A stretch of DNA of 64,000 bases. It comes from Alphaproteobacteria bacterium (GTDB lineage: Bacteria; Pseudomonadota; Alphaproteobacteria; CALKHQ01). Made by a program: the position numbers and the translations under genes. The stretch spans positions 186,001-250,000 of the forward strand of contig JAWKYB010000008.1 in the NCBI GenBank assembly GCA_041396705.1, read 5' to 3'. Below the pieces are notes generated by a model. The model was not told the origin of the DNA, did not search any database, and was given only the letters and a program-made list of their open reading frames with translations. Below, in pieces: positions 8,278-17,982 of the stretch (within the stretch, counting starts at the first letter, position 1; the number at the start of each line of letters is the position of its first letter).

Positions 8278-9351
8278 TCAAGCGCCCGACAGCGCCAGCC
8301 GCGCCGCCTTCGCCATCACCGACGGCAGGCCGGCGTCCAGCACCCGGTCCAGCGGGACCCAGTCGCCCGGCGCGATCGCCGCGTCGGCGGAGGCCGTGCC
8401 GGACCACAGGGCCAGCGTCAGCTCGAAGTGGGTGAAGCCGTGGCGGACGCCGGCGCCGAGCGGCTGCCAGTCCGCCAGGAGCCGGCGCGGCCCGCATCGC
8501 CTCCGCCGCCGGCCACGGCCGCGTCCGCCACTCGGTGCCGGGCAGGCCGAGCATGCCGCCGAGCCGCGGGCCGGCCGGCGGACCAGCAGTACATGGCCGT
8601 CGCGCACCAGCCAGAAGGCGACGCCGTGCCGCTGCGGCCTCGCCTTCCTCGCCGCCTTCACCGGCCGGTCGCCGACGGTGCCGGCGGCTCTGGCCCGGCA
8701 GGCCCGCATCCACGGGCACAGGCCGCAGGCCGGCGCGCGCGGCGTGCAGACGGTCGCGCCGAGATCCATGGTCGCCTGCGCGAAATCGCCCGGCCGGCCG
8801 GCGGGCACCATCGCCGCCACCAGCCGCGCCACCGTGCGCTTGGCGCCAGGCAGCGGCCGGTCGAGGTCGACCAGCCGCGCGATCACCCGCTCGACATTGC
8901 CGTCGACCACCGCCGCCGGCCGGTCGAAAGCGATCGCCGCGATGGCGGCGGCGGTATAGGTGCCGACGCCTGGCAGCGCCCGCAGACCGTCCTCGCTGTC
9001 GGGAAAGACGCCGCCATGCGCGGCGGCGACGGCCTTGGCGCAGGCGTGCAGATTGCGCGCGCGGGCGTAGTAGCCGAGCCCGGCCCAGGCCGCCATCACC
9101 GCCTCCGACGGCGCGTCGGCGAGCGCCTCGACCGTCGGCCAGCGGTCCAGGAACGCCTCGAAATAGGGCTTCACCGCCGCCACGGTGGTCTGCTGCAGCA
9201 TGATCTCGCTGAGCCAGACGCGATAGGGATCGGGCTGGCGCCAGGCCGGGGCGCGCCAGGGCAGGTCGCGGCCGTGTGCGTCGTACCAGTCGAGCAGGGC
9301 CGCGGCCAGCCTGGCCGGGGCGTCGGGCAGCGCGGGCTCGCGATCGCTCAT
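8278..9351 (-). CDS. mutY: A/G-specific adenine DNA glycosylase MutY, with an internal frame disruption
   Basis: Removes adenine mispaired with 8-oxoguanine. The helix-hairpin-helix glycosylase domain carries Glu49 (SEIMLQQTTV) and Asp150 (VVDGN); the 4Fe-4S cluster ligands are Cys202, 209, 212 and 218. The NUDIX-like recognition domain follows from about 240. Between roughly 8481 and 8567 the open frame encodes an Arg-rich string, whereas the next frame reads LGGMLGLPGTEWR, the expected MutY sequence. This implies two compensating indels of about -1 (or -4) and +1, affecting about 28 codons. The rest of the domain resumes at DWQPLG. ATG 9351 is preferred over GTG 9354. Confidence 0.9.
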   Translation of the reverse strand: MSDREPALPDAPARLAAALLDWYDAHGRDLPWRAPAWRQPDPYRVWLSEIMLQQTTVAAVKPYFEAFLDRWPTVEALADAPSEAVMAAWAGLGYYARARNLHACAKAVAAAHGGVFPDSEDGLRALPGVGTYTAAAIAAIAFDRPAAVVDGNVERVIARLVDLDRPLPGAKRTVARLVAAMVPAGRPGDFAQATMDLGATVCTPRAPACGLCPWMRACRARAAGTVGDRPVKAARKARPQRHGVAFWLVRDGHVLLVRRPARGSAACSACPAPSGGRGRGRRRRRCGPRRLLADWQPLGAGVRHGFTHFELTLALWSGTASADAAIAPGDWVPLDRVLDAGLPSVMAKAARLALSGA

Positions 9352-9443
9352 CACGCCGGCATGGCGATTCGCGGCTGCGCGGTCAAGCCGGTTGCGCTAG
9401 TGTCGCCGCGCGCGCAACCGCCATCGTGGAGCACCGGAAAGCC

Positions 9444-9941
9444 TTGCCGAACCAACCGCACGACACCGGGGATCGCCGCGGCGGCCGCGCCCGCCCGATC
9501 GGCCGGCTGGTGGCGCGGGTCGCGGCGCCGGCGCTGAAGAAGCGCGGCCTGACCCGGGCGGAGCTGCTGGTCGACTGGGCGCAGGTGGTCGGTCCCTATT
9601 TCGCGGCCCACACCGCGCCGCTGAAGCTGAGCTTCCCGCGTGGCCGCAGCGATGCCGGCGTCCTGCAGCTGGCGGTCGCGCCCGGCCTGGCCGTGGCCAT
9701 CCAGCACGAGGCGCCGCGACTGATCGAACGGATCAACGGCTGGTTCGGCCATGCCGCGATCGGCCGGCTGACGCTGACGACGGCGGGCCCGCCGGTACGG
9801 GCCGCACGACGACGCATGCCGGCGCCGCCGGCCGCGGCGGCGATGCCGGCCGCGGTCGCAGCGATGGACGAAAGCCCGCTGAAACTCGCGCTGGCACGGC
9901 TCAACCGCCACTTCGCCGGGCGGACCGCGGCGGGCGATTGA
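9444..9941 (+). CDS. DUF721 / DciA-like protein
   Basis: About 165 residues from a TTG at 9444, which has GGAAAG a few bases upstream; a GTG at 9426 is an alternative. The DUF721 region (residues about 15-110) has the family pattern of LVDWAQVVGPYFAAHTAPLK followed by a beta-rich core and a helix ending in INGWFG. In other bacteria the family includes the helicase-loading protein DciA. The C-terminal 45 residues are Pro/Ala-rich with a final helix. It is divergent from mutY and upstream of the dsbA-like gene, as is common in alphaproteobacteria. Confidence 0.75.
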   Translation: MPNQPHDTGDRRGGRARPIGRLVARVAAPALKKRGLTRAELLVDWAQVVGPYFAAHTAPLKLSFPRGRSDAGVLQLAVAPGLAVAIQHEAPRLIERINGWFGHAAIGRLTLTTAGPPVRAARRRMPAPPAAAAMPAAVAAMDESPLKLALARLNRHFAGRTAAGD

Positions 9942-10021
9942 CCGCGCTCACGCGCCTTTAATTGGCCCAATTGACGCCGGCATGCTGTCATGGTTGCGGC
10001 GGCCGCCGCCGCTCTGCACCC

Positions 10022-10051
10022 TTGCCAGCGCCGCTGCCCCGGCGCTATCCT
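10022..10051 (+). promoter_or_regulatory. Putative promoter of the DsbA-like gene
   Basis: TTGCCA, an 18-nt spacer, then TATCCT, ending 23 nt before the start codon of the dsbA-like gene, which may also serve smc. Confidence 0.4.
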
Positions 10052-10074
10052 GATCAACATATAGGGGTTCCTGG

Positions 10075-10794
10075 ATGACGACATATCATATCTCGTGGGT
10101 GGCCGGCGCCGCCATTGCCCTGGCGCTGATGCCGGCCTTCGCCCAGGACGATGCGGCGGAGCCGGCCGACGAAGGGTCGACAACCGAGGCGACCGTCACC
10201 GAAGCGCAGCCGGCCGATGCGGATACGACCGAGGCCGATGCCGACCAGCCGGCGCCCAGTCTGCTGGAGCTGCAGCCGACCGACCGGGTGCTGGGCGACC
10301 GCGACGCCCCGGTCACCATCTTCGAGTTCTCGTCGCTGACCTGCCCGCACTGCGCCGCCTTCCACAACGAGACGCTGCCGCGGATCGAGGCGGAGCTGAT
10401 CGACACCGGCAAGGCCAACCTGGTGATCCGGCACTTCCCGCTGGACCAGGTCGCGTTCCAGGCCGCCACGGTCGCCGACTGCGTGCCCGAGGCGCAGTAC
10501 TACACCTTCATCGCCGTGCTCTATTCCACCCAGCCGCAGTGGGCGACCTCGAGCAACCCGCTGCAGTCGGTGCTGCAGACGGCGATGCTGGCCGGGGTGC
10601 CGCAGGCGACGCTGACCGCTTGCGTCGCCGACGAGTCGATCGGCAACACCATCCTGTCCACCCGCCTGCGCGCGCAGTCCGAGCTGGACGTGGGCTCGAC
10701 CCCGACCTTCTTCGTCGGTGGCGAGGAGATCCGCGGCGCGCAGGATTTCGACACCTTCGCCGAGGCGGTCGCCGCGGCGACGCCTGCGGAGTAG
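10075..10794 (+). CDS. Secreted DsbA-family thiol-disulfide oxidoreductase
   Basis: 239 residues. Signal peptide 1-23 with cleavage after AFA, then an acidic Thr/Ala/Asp-rich linker (24-60) and a thioredoxin-fold domain with an inserted helical part. The active site is Cys90-Pro-His-Cys93 and the cis-Pro loop is GSTPTFFVGG. It probably oxidises or isomerises disulfides in the periplasm. A similar gene often sits between the DUF721 gene and smc in alphaproteobacteria. The smc start follows 9 nt after its stop, so they are likely co-transcribed. Confidence 0.9.
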   Translation: MTTYHISWVAGAAIALALMPAFAQDDAAEPADEGSTTEATVTEAQPADADTTEADADQPAPSLLELQPTDRVLGDRDAPVTIFEFSSLTCPHCAAFHNETLPRIEAELIDTGKANLVIRHFPLDQVAFQAATVADCVPEAQYYTFIAVLYSTQPQWATSSNPLQSVLQTAMLAGVPQATLTACVADESIGNTILSTRLRAQSELDVGSTPTFFVGGEEIRGAQDFDTFAEAVAAATPAE

Positions 10795-10803
10795 CGTCGA
10801 GAC

Positions 10804-13800
10804 GTGGTCCAGTTCACCCGCCTGCGCATTGCCGGTTTCAAGTCGTTCGTCGAGCCCACCGACGTGGTGATCGCGCCGGGGCTGACCGGCATCGTCGGCC
10901 CCAACGGCTGCGGCAAGTCGAACCTGGTCGAGGCGCTGCGCTGGGTGATGGGCGAAAGCTCGGCTCGGCAGGTGCGTGGCGGCGAGATGGAGGACGTCAT
11001 CTTCGTCGGCGCCGCCGGCCGGCCGCGCGCAACCACGCCGAGGTGACGGTGCTGCTGGACAACGCCGACCGCAGCGCGCCGCCTGCGTTCAACGATCATG
11101 CCGAGATCGAGATCGCCCGCCGCATCGCCCGCGGCCAGGGCTCGGCCTACAAGGTCAACGGCCGCGAGGCGCGGGCCCGCGACGTGCAGGTGCTGTTCGC
11201 CGATTCCTCCACCGGCGCCCATTCCGCGGCGATGGTCGGCCAGGGCCAGGTCGCCAACCTGATCAACGCCAAGCCGACGCAGCGCCGCGCGGTGCTGGAA
11301 GAGGCCGCCGGCATCACCGGGCTGCACGCCCGCCGGCACGAGGCCGAGCTGCGGCTGCGGGCGGCCGAGTCCAACCTGGAGCGGCTGGACGACGTGATGG
11401 CCGCACTGGACGAACAGCTGAAGAGCCTGAAGCGGCAGGCGCGGCAGGCGACCCGTTATCGCAACATCTCCGACCACATCCGCAAGGCCGAGGCCGGGGT
11501 GCTGTACCTGAAGTGGCGCCGCGCGACCGCCGCGCGCAAGGCGGCCGCCGACGCGCTGCGGGCAGCCGAGGCGGTGGTGGCCGAGAAGGCCGAGGCAGCG
11601 GCGCTGGCCGGCGTCGTCCGCACCCGCGCCGCCGAGGCGCTGCCCGACCTGCGCCGCCGCGATGCCGAGGCCGCGGCCGCCGTGCAGCGGCTCGACCTGG
11701 CCGCCGGCCAGATCGACGAGGAAGAGCGCCGCAACCGCGACGCGGTCGGCAATGTCCAGCGCCAGCTGGAGCAGATCGACCGCGATCTGGAGCGCGAGAC
11801 CGCGCTGCGCGCCGACGCCGACGCCGCCCTGGCGCGGCTGGCGCAGGAGCAGGCGGCGCTGCGCGCGGCACAGGACGGCGAGGCCGAGGCGCTCGCCGCG
11901 CTGGCGATGCAGATCGACAGCCTGTCCGCCGCGCTGGCCGACGACGAGGCTGGATTGGCCGCGGTCACCGAGGCGCTGGCCGGCGACGAGGCGGCGGATG
12001 CGGCCGCACGGCGCGAGGCCGAGCAGCTCGACGCGAGCGTCGCGCGGCTGCAGAGACGGATCGGCGAGCTGCAGGGCGAGGCGGACGCGCTGCGCCGCAA
12101 GATGGCGGAGGCCGACGACCGCGGCGCGGCCGCGGAGGGCGTCGCCCGGGCCGAGGCCGCCCGCACCGAGGCGCGCGAGCGGGCCGATGCCGCCGAGGCG
12201 GCGCACGGCGCGGCGCGGCGCGACCACGCCGCGGCCCAGGAGACAGCCCAGCGCCTGCGCACCGAGCGGGCCGGATTGGATGCCGAGGCGGCCACCCTGC
12301 GCCGGATGCTGGACGCCGGCGGCGACAGCCGCTGGCCGCCGGTGCTCGACGCGATCAAGGTGAAGCGCGGGTTCGAGACCGCCCTGGCCGCCGCCCTCGG
12401 CGACGACCTGCAGGGCTCGGTCGAGACCGAGGCGCCGCTGCACTGGCGCGAGGTCGCATCGCCGGACGGGCTGCGCCCGCTGCCGGGCGGTTGCCAGCCG
12501 ATGAGCGACATCGCCCGCGCACCCGCGGCGCTGAAGCTGCGGCTGTCGCAGATCGGCGTGGTCGCGGACGATGCCGACGCGGCCGCGCTGGCCGCGGCGC
12601 TGGCGCCCGGCCAGCGGCTTGTCGCCCGCGACGGCCGGATGTGGCGCTGGGACGGGTTCCAGGCCGCCGCCGGTGCGCCGACCGCCGCGGCGATCCGGCT
12701 GGAGCAGCGCAACCAGCTCGACGCGGTCGAGGCGAAGCTGGCCGAGGGCGCCGGTGCGCTGGAAGCGGCCGAGGCCGCGCTCGCCGCGGCGGCCGGCGCG
12801 CTGACCGCGGCCGACAGCGCCGACCAGATCGCCCGCCGCGCATTGAGTCAGTGCGACCGCACGGTCAACGAAGCCCAGTTGCGGCTCGGCCAGGCCGAGC
12901 GCCGCGCGGTGGAGGCCGAGGCACGGCTTGCCGGCCTGGCCACCGCCGCGGCCGAGGCGGAAGAGCAATTGGCCGAGGCGCGCGGACGCCGGCAGGCGCT
13001 CGACGGCAGCCGGATCGGCGAGGAGGAATCAGCCCGGCGGCGGCAGCGGCGCGACCGTCTGCGCGCCGAGGTGGCGGAGCGCCGTGCCGGTCTGATCGAT
13101 GCCCGCGCCCGCCGCGAGCAGGCGGTGCGCGAGGCGGAGTCGCGGAGCCGGCGCCTGGCGACCATCGACGGCGAGCGGGCCGAGTGGCGCGGGCGGGTCG
13201 ACAATACCGACGGCCGGCGCGCCGATCTGACCGCGCGGCGCGACGACAGCACCGCCACGCTGCGCACCCTGGGCGAGGTGCCGCAGCGCATCGCCGAGAA
13301 GCGGGCCGGCCTGGCCGAGACCCGCCGCGGCGCCGAAGCGGCGCGGCGCGAGGCCGGCGATCGTCTGGCCGAGGCCGAGGCGGCGGCACGGGCCGCGGAC
13401 GAGGCCGCCCGGACCGCCGATGCGGCGCTGGCCGAGGCGCGCGAGCGCCGCGTCCGCCACGAGGCGACGCTGGAGGCCGCCGACGCCGGGCTGACCGAGG
13501 CCGGCCAGCGGATTGCCGAACGCATGGAATGCGCCGCCCACGAGTTGCCGGCGCGTGCCGATCTCGACCCCGACGACGTGGCGCTCGACTCTCCCGACCT
13601 GCTCGCCCGGCTGGACGACCGCCTGGTCAAGCTGGTCCGCGAACGCGACGGGATGGGCCCGGTCAACCTGCGCGCCATCGAGGAGGCGGAAGAGCTCGAG
13701 GCCCGCATCGCCGGGCTGGCGACCGAGCGCGACGACCTGGTCCAGGCCATCGCCCGGCTGCGCCAGGGCATCGGCGCGCTGAACCGCGAGGGCCGCATGC

Positions 13801-14276
13801 GGCTGACGGCGGCCTTCGAGAAGGTCAATGCGCACTTCCAGTCGCTGTTCCACCAGCTGTTCGGCGGCGGCCGCGCCTATCTGGAACTGTCCGGCTCCGA
13901 CGATCCGCTCGAGGCAGGCCTGGAGATCATGGCCTGCCCGCCGGGCAAGCAGCTGCAATCGCTGTCGCTGCTGTCGGGCGGCGAGCGGACGCTGACCGCG
14001 CTCGCCCTGATCTTCGCGGTGTTCCGCACCAACCCGGCGCCGATCTGCGTGCTCGACGAGGTCGACGCGCCGCTGGACGACGCCAACGTCGACCGCTTCT
14101 GCCGCCTGCTCGACGAGATGGTGCGCACGCTCGACACCCGCTTCCTGCTGGTCACCCACCACCGGCTGACCATGGCCAGGATGGACCGGCTCTACGGCGT
14201 GACGATGCCGGAGCGCGGCGTCAGCCAGCTGGTCTCGGTCGACCTCGGCGCCGCCGAACGCATGCGCGCGGCATAA
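10804..14276 (+). CDS. smc: Chromosome partition protein SMC, with one frameshift near 11023-11031
   Basis: About 1157 residues once the frame is restored, the normal SMC length. N-terminal Walker A GPNGCGKSN (32-40), long coiled coils, a hinge encoded around 12300-12660, a second coiled coil, and a C-terminal head with LSGGERTLTALAL and Walker B VLDEVDAPLDD. It works with ScpA/ScpB in chromosome compaction. The GTG-started frame stops at 11046; homology continues without a gap in the next frame (NHAEVTVLLDN). The local GGCCGCGCGC is one base short of the reading expected for AAGRPARNHAE. A single-base deletion, most likely a sequencing error, explains it. Confidence 0.93.
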
Positions 14277-14365
14277 TCGCGCAAGCCGCCGCGGCCGCCG
14301 GCGGGGCTCGGAAAACCACAGAATCCGGCGTGATTCCGGCGGTGCGCCGGGCCGGTTTCGTTACC

Positions 14366-14394
14366 TTGACATCCCAGGGACCCCACCGTAATGT
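14366..14394 (+). promoter_or_regulatory. Promoter of the F0 ATP synthase operon
   Basis: A perfect -35 TTGACA, a 17-nt spacer and TAATGT. It lies in the 211-nt gap between smc and atpI, about 95 nt before the atpI start, and probably drives atpI-B-E-F'-F. Confidence 0.65.
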
Positions 14395-14487
14395 CCGCCC
14401 GCCCGAACGGGTTTCCGGCCGTCTTGCCGGGGCGCGGTCGGGACGAGGGGGCCCACGGGGCGGCTGCCCGTCGAGCGTCGATCGAGG

Positions 14488-14856
14488 ATGGCGCGCCAGG
14501 ACGATCACGATCGGCTCTCCGAGCTGGAAAAGCGCATCAGCGCGCTCAAGACCAGCGAGGAAGAGCGGAGCGGCGATCACGTCCGGCGCGCAGGCATGTC
14601 CGGCATGGGCGCCGGCATGCGCATCGCGGTCGAACTGGTCGCGGGCTTGGGCGTCGGTGTCGCGATCGGCATCGTGCTCGACCGTTGGCTCGGCACCAGC
14701 CCCTGGCTTCTGATCGTTTTCTTCATCCTCGGTTCGGGGGCCGCCTTCATGAACGTCTACCGCATCGCCAAGCGCATGGAGAAGCGTGCGAAGGAGGCGC
14801 GGGAGGCGGCGGAGCGAGAGGCGGCGGACCGCAAGGCGGGGCGGACCAGGGATTGA
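14488..14856 (+). CDS. atpI: ATP synthase accessory protein AtpI
   Basis: 122 residues. A charged N-terminal helix is followed by two membrane helices (about 48-67 and 72-92) with the GIVLDRWLGTSPW turn of the AtpI/AtpZ family, and a charged C-terminal helix. The family helps assemble the c-ring and may carry Mg2+ or Ca2+. It is the first gene of the F0 operon, 33 nt before atpB. Confidence 0.88.
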   Translation: MARQDDHDRLSELEKRISALKTSEEERSGDHVRRAGMSGMGAGMRIAVELVAGLGVGVAIGIVLDRWLGTSPWLLIVFFILGSGAAFMNVYRIAKRMEKRAKEAREAAEREAADRKAGRTRD

Positions 14857-14889
14857 CCGGCCCGGCGCGGGCCGCTTGACGGGTAGGCG

Positions 14890-15729
14890 ATGGAACACGA
14901 GACCGAACAGACGACCGAGCAGCTGGAAGAGGCGGTCGGCGGCGCCGACGCGGTGCACACCGTGGTCGACGAAGCCGCGGCGCATGCCGAGAGCCATTCG
15001 CCGCTCGAACAGTTCACCATCAAGCCGCTGTTCGAGGTGAACCTGGGCGGACTGGACGTTTCGTTCACCAACTCGTCGCTGTGGATGGCGATCGCGATCG
15101 CGGTGGTGACGCTGCTGTTCTTCTACGCCACCCGCGCGCAGCGGCTGGTGCCGACGCGCCTGCAGGCCCTGGCCGAGATGCTGTACGGCATCACCGCCAA
15201 CATGGTGCGCGACAATGTCGGCAGCGAGGGGCGCAAATATTTCCCCTTCATTTTCACGCTGTTCATGTTCGTGCTGTTCGGCAACCTGCTGGGGCTGATC
15301 CCCTACAGCTTCACCTATACCAGCCATATCGTCGTGACCTTCACCATGGCGGCGATAATCTTCGTCGCGGTGACGGTGATCGGAATCGTCCGGCACGGCC
15401 TCGGCTTCGGCAGGCTGTTCTTCCCCGAGGGCGCGCCGCCGGCGACCGCGGTGGTGCTGATCCCGATCGAGCTGATCTCCTACCTGTCGCGGCCGGTCAG
15501 CCTGTCGGTCCGACTGTTCGCCAACATGACCGTCGGCCACGTGCTGCTGAAGGTCATCGCCGGTTTCGTGATCGGCATCGGCGCCTCGATGTTCGTGGTT
15601 CCCGGCATCATTCCGTTCGCGCTGCTGGTCGCGGTGACGGTGCTGGAGCTGCTGGTCGCGGTGATCCAGGCCTATGTGTTCGCGATCCTGACCTGCATCT
15701 ACCTGCACGACGCGCTGCACCTGCACTAG
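14890..15729 (+). CDS. atpB: F0F1 ATP synthase subunit a
   Basis: 279 residues, an integral membrane stator subunit forming the proton half-channels. The essential Arg lies in SRPVSLSVRLFANM (about 197-210). The C-terminal helix ELLVAVIQAYVFAILTCIYL carries the conserved Glu and Gln. The N-terminal 35 residues are unusually acidic and Glu/Ala-rich before the family region begins. Spacing in the operon is tight. Confidence 0.97.
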   Translation: MEHETEQTTEQLEEAVGGADAVHTVVDEAAAHAESHSPLEQFTIKPLFEVNLGGLDVSFTNSSLWMAIAIAVVTLLFFYATRAQRLVPTRLQALAEMLYGITANMVRDNVGSEGRKYFPFIFTLFMFVLFGNLLGLIPYSFTYTSHIVVTFTMAAIIFVAVTVIGIVRHGLGFGRLFFPEGAPPATAVVLIPIELISYLSRPVSLSVRLFANMTVGHVLLKVIAGFVIGIGASMFVVPGIIPFALLVAVTVLELLVAVIQAYVFAILTCIYLHDALHLH

Positions 15730-15801
15730 GCGCCGCGGCGGGCAGCCGTTTCACCCATCCGTCAACGAACACGTTTCAAGACCTACGAAAGGACCTCTGG
15801 C

Positions 15802-16035
15802 ATGGAAGGCAATATCGTTGAAGGCCTGCGCTTCGTCGGTGCGGGCCTGGCCGCCATCGGCATGATCGGCTCCGGTATCGGCGTCGGTACCGTGTGGGCC
15901 AGCTACATCTCGTCGCTGTCGCGCAACCCGGCGTCGAAGGACGACATCGGCGCGACGATCTGGATCGGCTTCGCGACGACCGAGGCGATCGCGCTGTTCG
16001 CGCTGATCATCGGCATGATCGCGCTGTTCGTCTGA
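15802..16035 (+). CDS. atpE: F0F1 ATP synthase subunit c
   Basis: 77 residues forming a two-helix hairpin. The loop is SRNPASKDD (about 40-48) and the ion-binding carboxylate is Glu61 in FATTEAIALF. The glycine-rich first helix has no Gln at the Na+ ligand position, so a proton-driven ring is expected. ATG 15802 has AAAGGA upstream. Confidence 0.97.
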   Translation: MEGNIVEGLRFVGAGLAAIGMIGSGIGVGTVWASYISSLSRNPASKDDIGATIWIGFATTEAIALFALIIGMIALFV

Positions 16036-16121
16036 TGCCGCTGCGGATGCCGGCGGCCCGATGCCGCCGGATGGCCGCGCCCCGACTGCTGTCCGTCTGA
16101 GCCGGACCGGAGCCCGCTACA

Positions 16122-16613
16122 GTGCCACAAGTCGATACCACCACCTTCCCGAGCCAGATCTTCTGGCTGATCGTGCTGTTCGCGATCTTCTACTGGATCG
16201 TGGCCAAGCTGATCCTGCCGCGGATGACCTCGCTGCTCGAGCTGCGGCAGCGCACCATCTCCGGCAATCTGGAGCGGGCGGAGGCGGCGCGGGCCGAGGC
16301 GGAAACCGTGCTGGCGGCCTATGAGCAGGCGCTGTCCCAGGCCCGTGCCCAGGCGCACGAGACGCTGAAGGCGGCGCACGAAGCCATCTCGGCCGAGGCC
16401 GCGCGCCGCGAGCAGGAGCAGGCGGCCGACATCGCCCGCCGCCTCAACGAGGCGGAGCAGCGGATCGCCGAGGCGACGGCAGCGGCGCGGGCGACGGTCG
16501 GCGAGGCGATCGCGGAGGTCACCGCCGACGTGGTCGGCCAGATCAGCGGCAAGAAGCCGACCGCCAAGCAGGTCGAGGACGCCGTGGCCGCGGCCCAGGC
16601 GTCGGCCGGCTGA
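16122..16613 (+). CDS. atpF': F0F1 ATP synthase subunit b'
   Basis: 163 residues from a GTG start. One membrane helix (about 12-32) is followed by a long Ala/Glu-rich coiled coil. It pairs with AtpF as a b/b' heterodimer stalk, the arrangement of alphaproteobacteria and cyanobacteria. The TFPSQIFWLIVLF N-terminus identifies it as b' rather than b. Confidence 0.93.
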   Translation: MPQVDTTTFPSQIFWLIVLFAIFYWIVAKLILPRMTSLLELRQRTISGNLERAEAARAEAETVLAAYEQALSQARAQAHETLKAAHEAISAEAARREQEQAADIARRLNEAEQRIAEATAAARATVGEAIAEVTADVVGQISGKKPTAKQVEDAVAAAQASAG

Positions 16614-16638
16614 CCACCGGCGAGAGGGAGAGCGCAGC

Positions 16639-17121
16639 ATGCTCGAGAATCCGGAGACATGGGTCGCCATCGCATTCGTGGTGACGGTGATCTTGATCGT
16701 CTGGAAGGGCGGCCGGTCGATGATGAAGACGCTCGACGACCGCGCCGAGGCGGTGCGGGCCGAACTCGACGCGGCCGAGAAGCTGCGCGAGGAGGCCCAG
16801 CACATGCTGGCCGACTACCAGCGCCGCCAGCGCGATGCGATCAAGGAGAGCGAGGCGATCATCGCCCAGGCCCGCACCGATGCCGAGGCGCTGATCGTCG
16901 ACAGCCGGTCGAAGCTGGAAGAGACGCTGAGCCGGCGCGAGCAGCTGGCACTGGACCGGATCGCACAGGCCGAGGCCAACGCCCAGACCGAGATCAGGGC
17001 ACAGGCGGCCCAGATGGTGATCGCCGCCAGCCGGCAGATCCTGGCCAAGCAGCTGGACGGTGCACCGGGCGACGCCCTGGTCGACGGCGCGATCAAGGAC
17101 CTGCCCAAGCACCTGCACTGA
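16639..17121 (+). CDS. atpF: F0F1 ATP synthase subunit b
   Basis: 160 residues. N-terminal membrane anchor ETWVAIAFVVTVILIVWKG, then a charged coiled coil that reaches to subunit delta. AGGGAGAG precedes the ATG. It ends the F0 operon; no F1 genes follow, consistent with the separate F1 operon usual in alphaproteobacteria. Confidence 0.95.
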   Translation: MLENPETWVAIAFVVTVILIVWKGGRSMMKTLDDRAEAVRAELDAAEKLREEAQHMLADYQRRQRDAIKESEAIIAQARTDAEALIVDSRSKLEETLSRREQLALDRIAQAEANAQTEIRAQAAQMVIAASRQILAKQLDGAPGDALVDGAIKDLPKHLH

Positions 17122-17236
17122 CGGGGCGCGCATCGACAGGGGTCCGGCGCGCGCCCGGCCCGCCCCGGACCTGACGCCAGCCGTAACTTTTCGTGAAGAT
17201 CAATTGAATATCGCGGCCGGCGGCGGGCGATTAGGT

Positions 17237-17264
17237 TTGGCTTGCCGCATTTGCCGTCTATATC
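17237..17264 (+). promoter_or_regulatory. Putative promoter of folE-hisI
   Basis: TTGGCT, a 16-nt spacer, TATATC. It lies in an AT-richer pocket of the 198-nt gap after atpF and ends 55 nt before the folE ATG. Confidence 0.5.
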
Positions 17265-17319
17265 GTTCGGCGATGCCCCTGGCAGGTAACCCCGAGGCAG
17301 CGTGGAGACGGGCGAGGAC

Positions 17320-17982
17320 ATGACGGAAACGCGACGGATGGATACCCTGGTGAGCGAGGTCAAGGACCGGCTGGGCATGGTTGCCGAGCCCGAGGCCACG
17401 CTGCGCCGTCCGACCCGCGCGGAGGCCGAGGCTGCGGTCCGCACGCTGATCCAGTGGGCCGGCGACGACCCGGCGCGCGAGGGCCTGCTCGACACGCCGT
17501 CCCGCATGGTGCGCGCCTACCAGGAGTTCTTTGCCGGCTATGGCGAAGACCCGGCCGATGTGCTGGGCCGGACCTTCGAGGAGGTCGAGGGCTATGACGA
17601 CATGGTCGTCCTGCGCGACATCGCCTTCGTATCCCATTGCGAGCACCACATCGTGCCCATTGTTGGCCGTGCCCACATCGGCTACCTGCCGGTCGGCCGC
17701 GTCGTCGGCCTGTCCAAGCTGGCGCGGGTGGTGGAGATGTTCGCGCGGCGGCTGCAGACGCAGGAGAAGCTGACGGCCCAGATCGCCGGCGCGATCGACA
17801 CGGCGCTGCGTCCGGCCGGCGTGGCGGTGCTGGTCGAGGCGACCCATCACTGCATGGCCAGCCGCGGCGTCCAGCAGGCCGACACCCAGACCTACACCAC
17901 GCGGTTCACCGGCCGTTTCGCCGACGAGCCGCGCCAGGAGCAGCGTTTCATGACGCTGGTGCGCGGCGATGGCCGGCGCTGA
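17320..17982 (+). CDS. folE: GTP cyclohydrolase I, type IA
   Basis: 220 residues. Converts GTP to 7,8-dihydroneopterin triphosphate, the first step of folate and possibly preQ0 synthesis. Zinc ligands are Cys107 and His110 (CEHHIVP) and Cys178 (THHCMASRGV). Zn-type FolE is normally homodecameric. ATG 17320 follows a GAGG site; an in-frame GTG at 17302 would add six residues. Its end overlaps hisI by 14 nt. Confidence 0.97.
   Translation: MTETRRMDTLVSEVKDRLGMVAEPEATLRRPTRAEAEAAVRTLIQWAGDDPAREGLLDTPSRMVRAYQEFFAGYGEDPADVLGRTFEEVEGYDDMVVLRDIAFVSHCEHHIVPIVGRAHIGYLPVGRVVGLSKLARVVEMFARRLQTQEKLTAQIAGAIDTALRPAGVAVLVEATHHCMASRGVQQADTQTYTTRFTGRFADEPRQEQRFMTLVRGDGRR

Noticed and set aside
8278..9351. 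Calling mutY a pseudogene
   Set aside because: The frame change is compensated and all catalytic and Fe-S residues are intact, so sequencing error is more likely.
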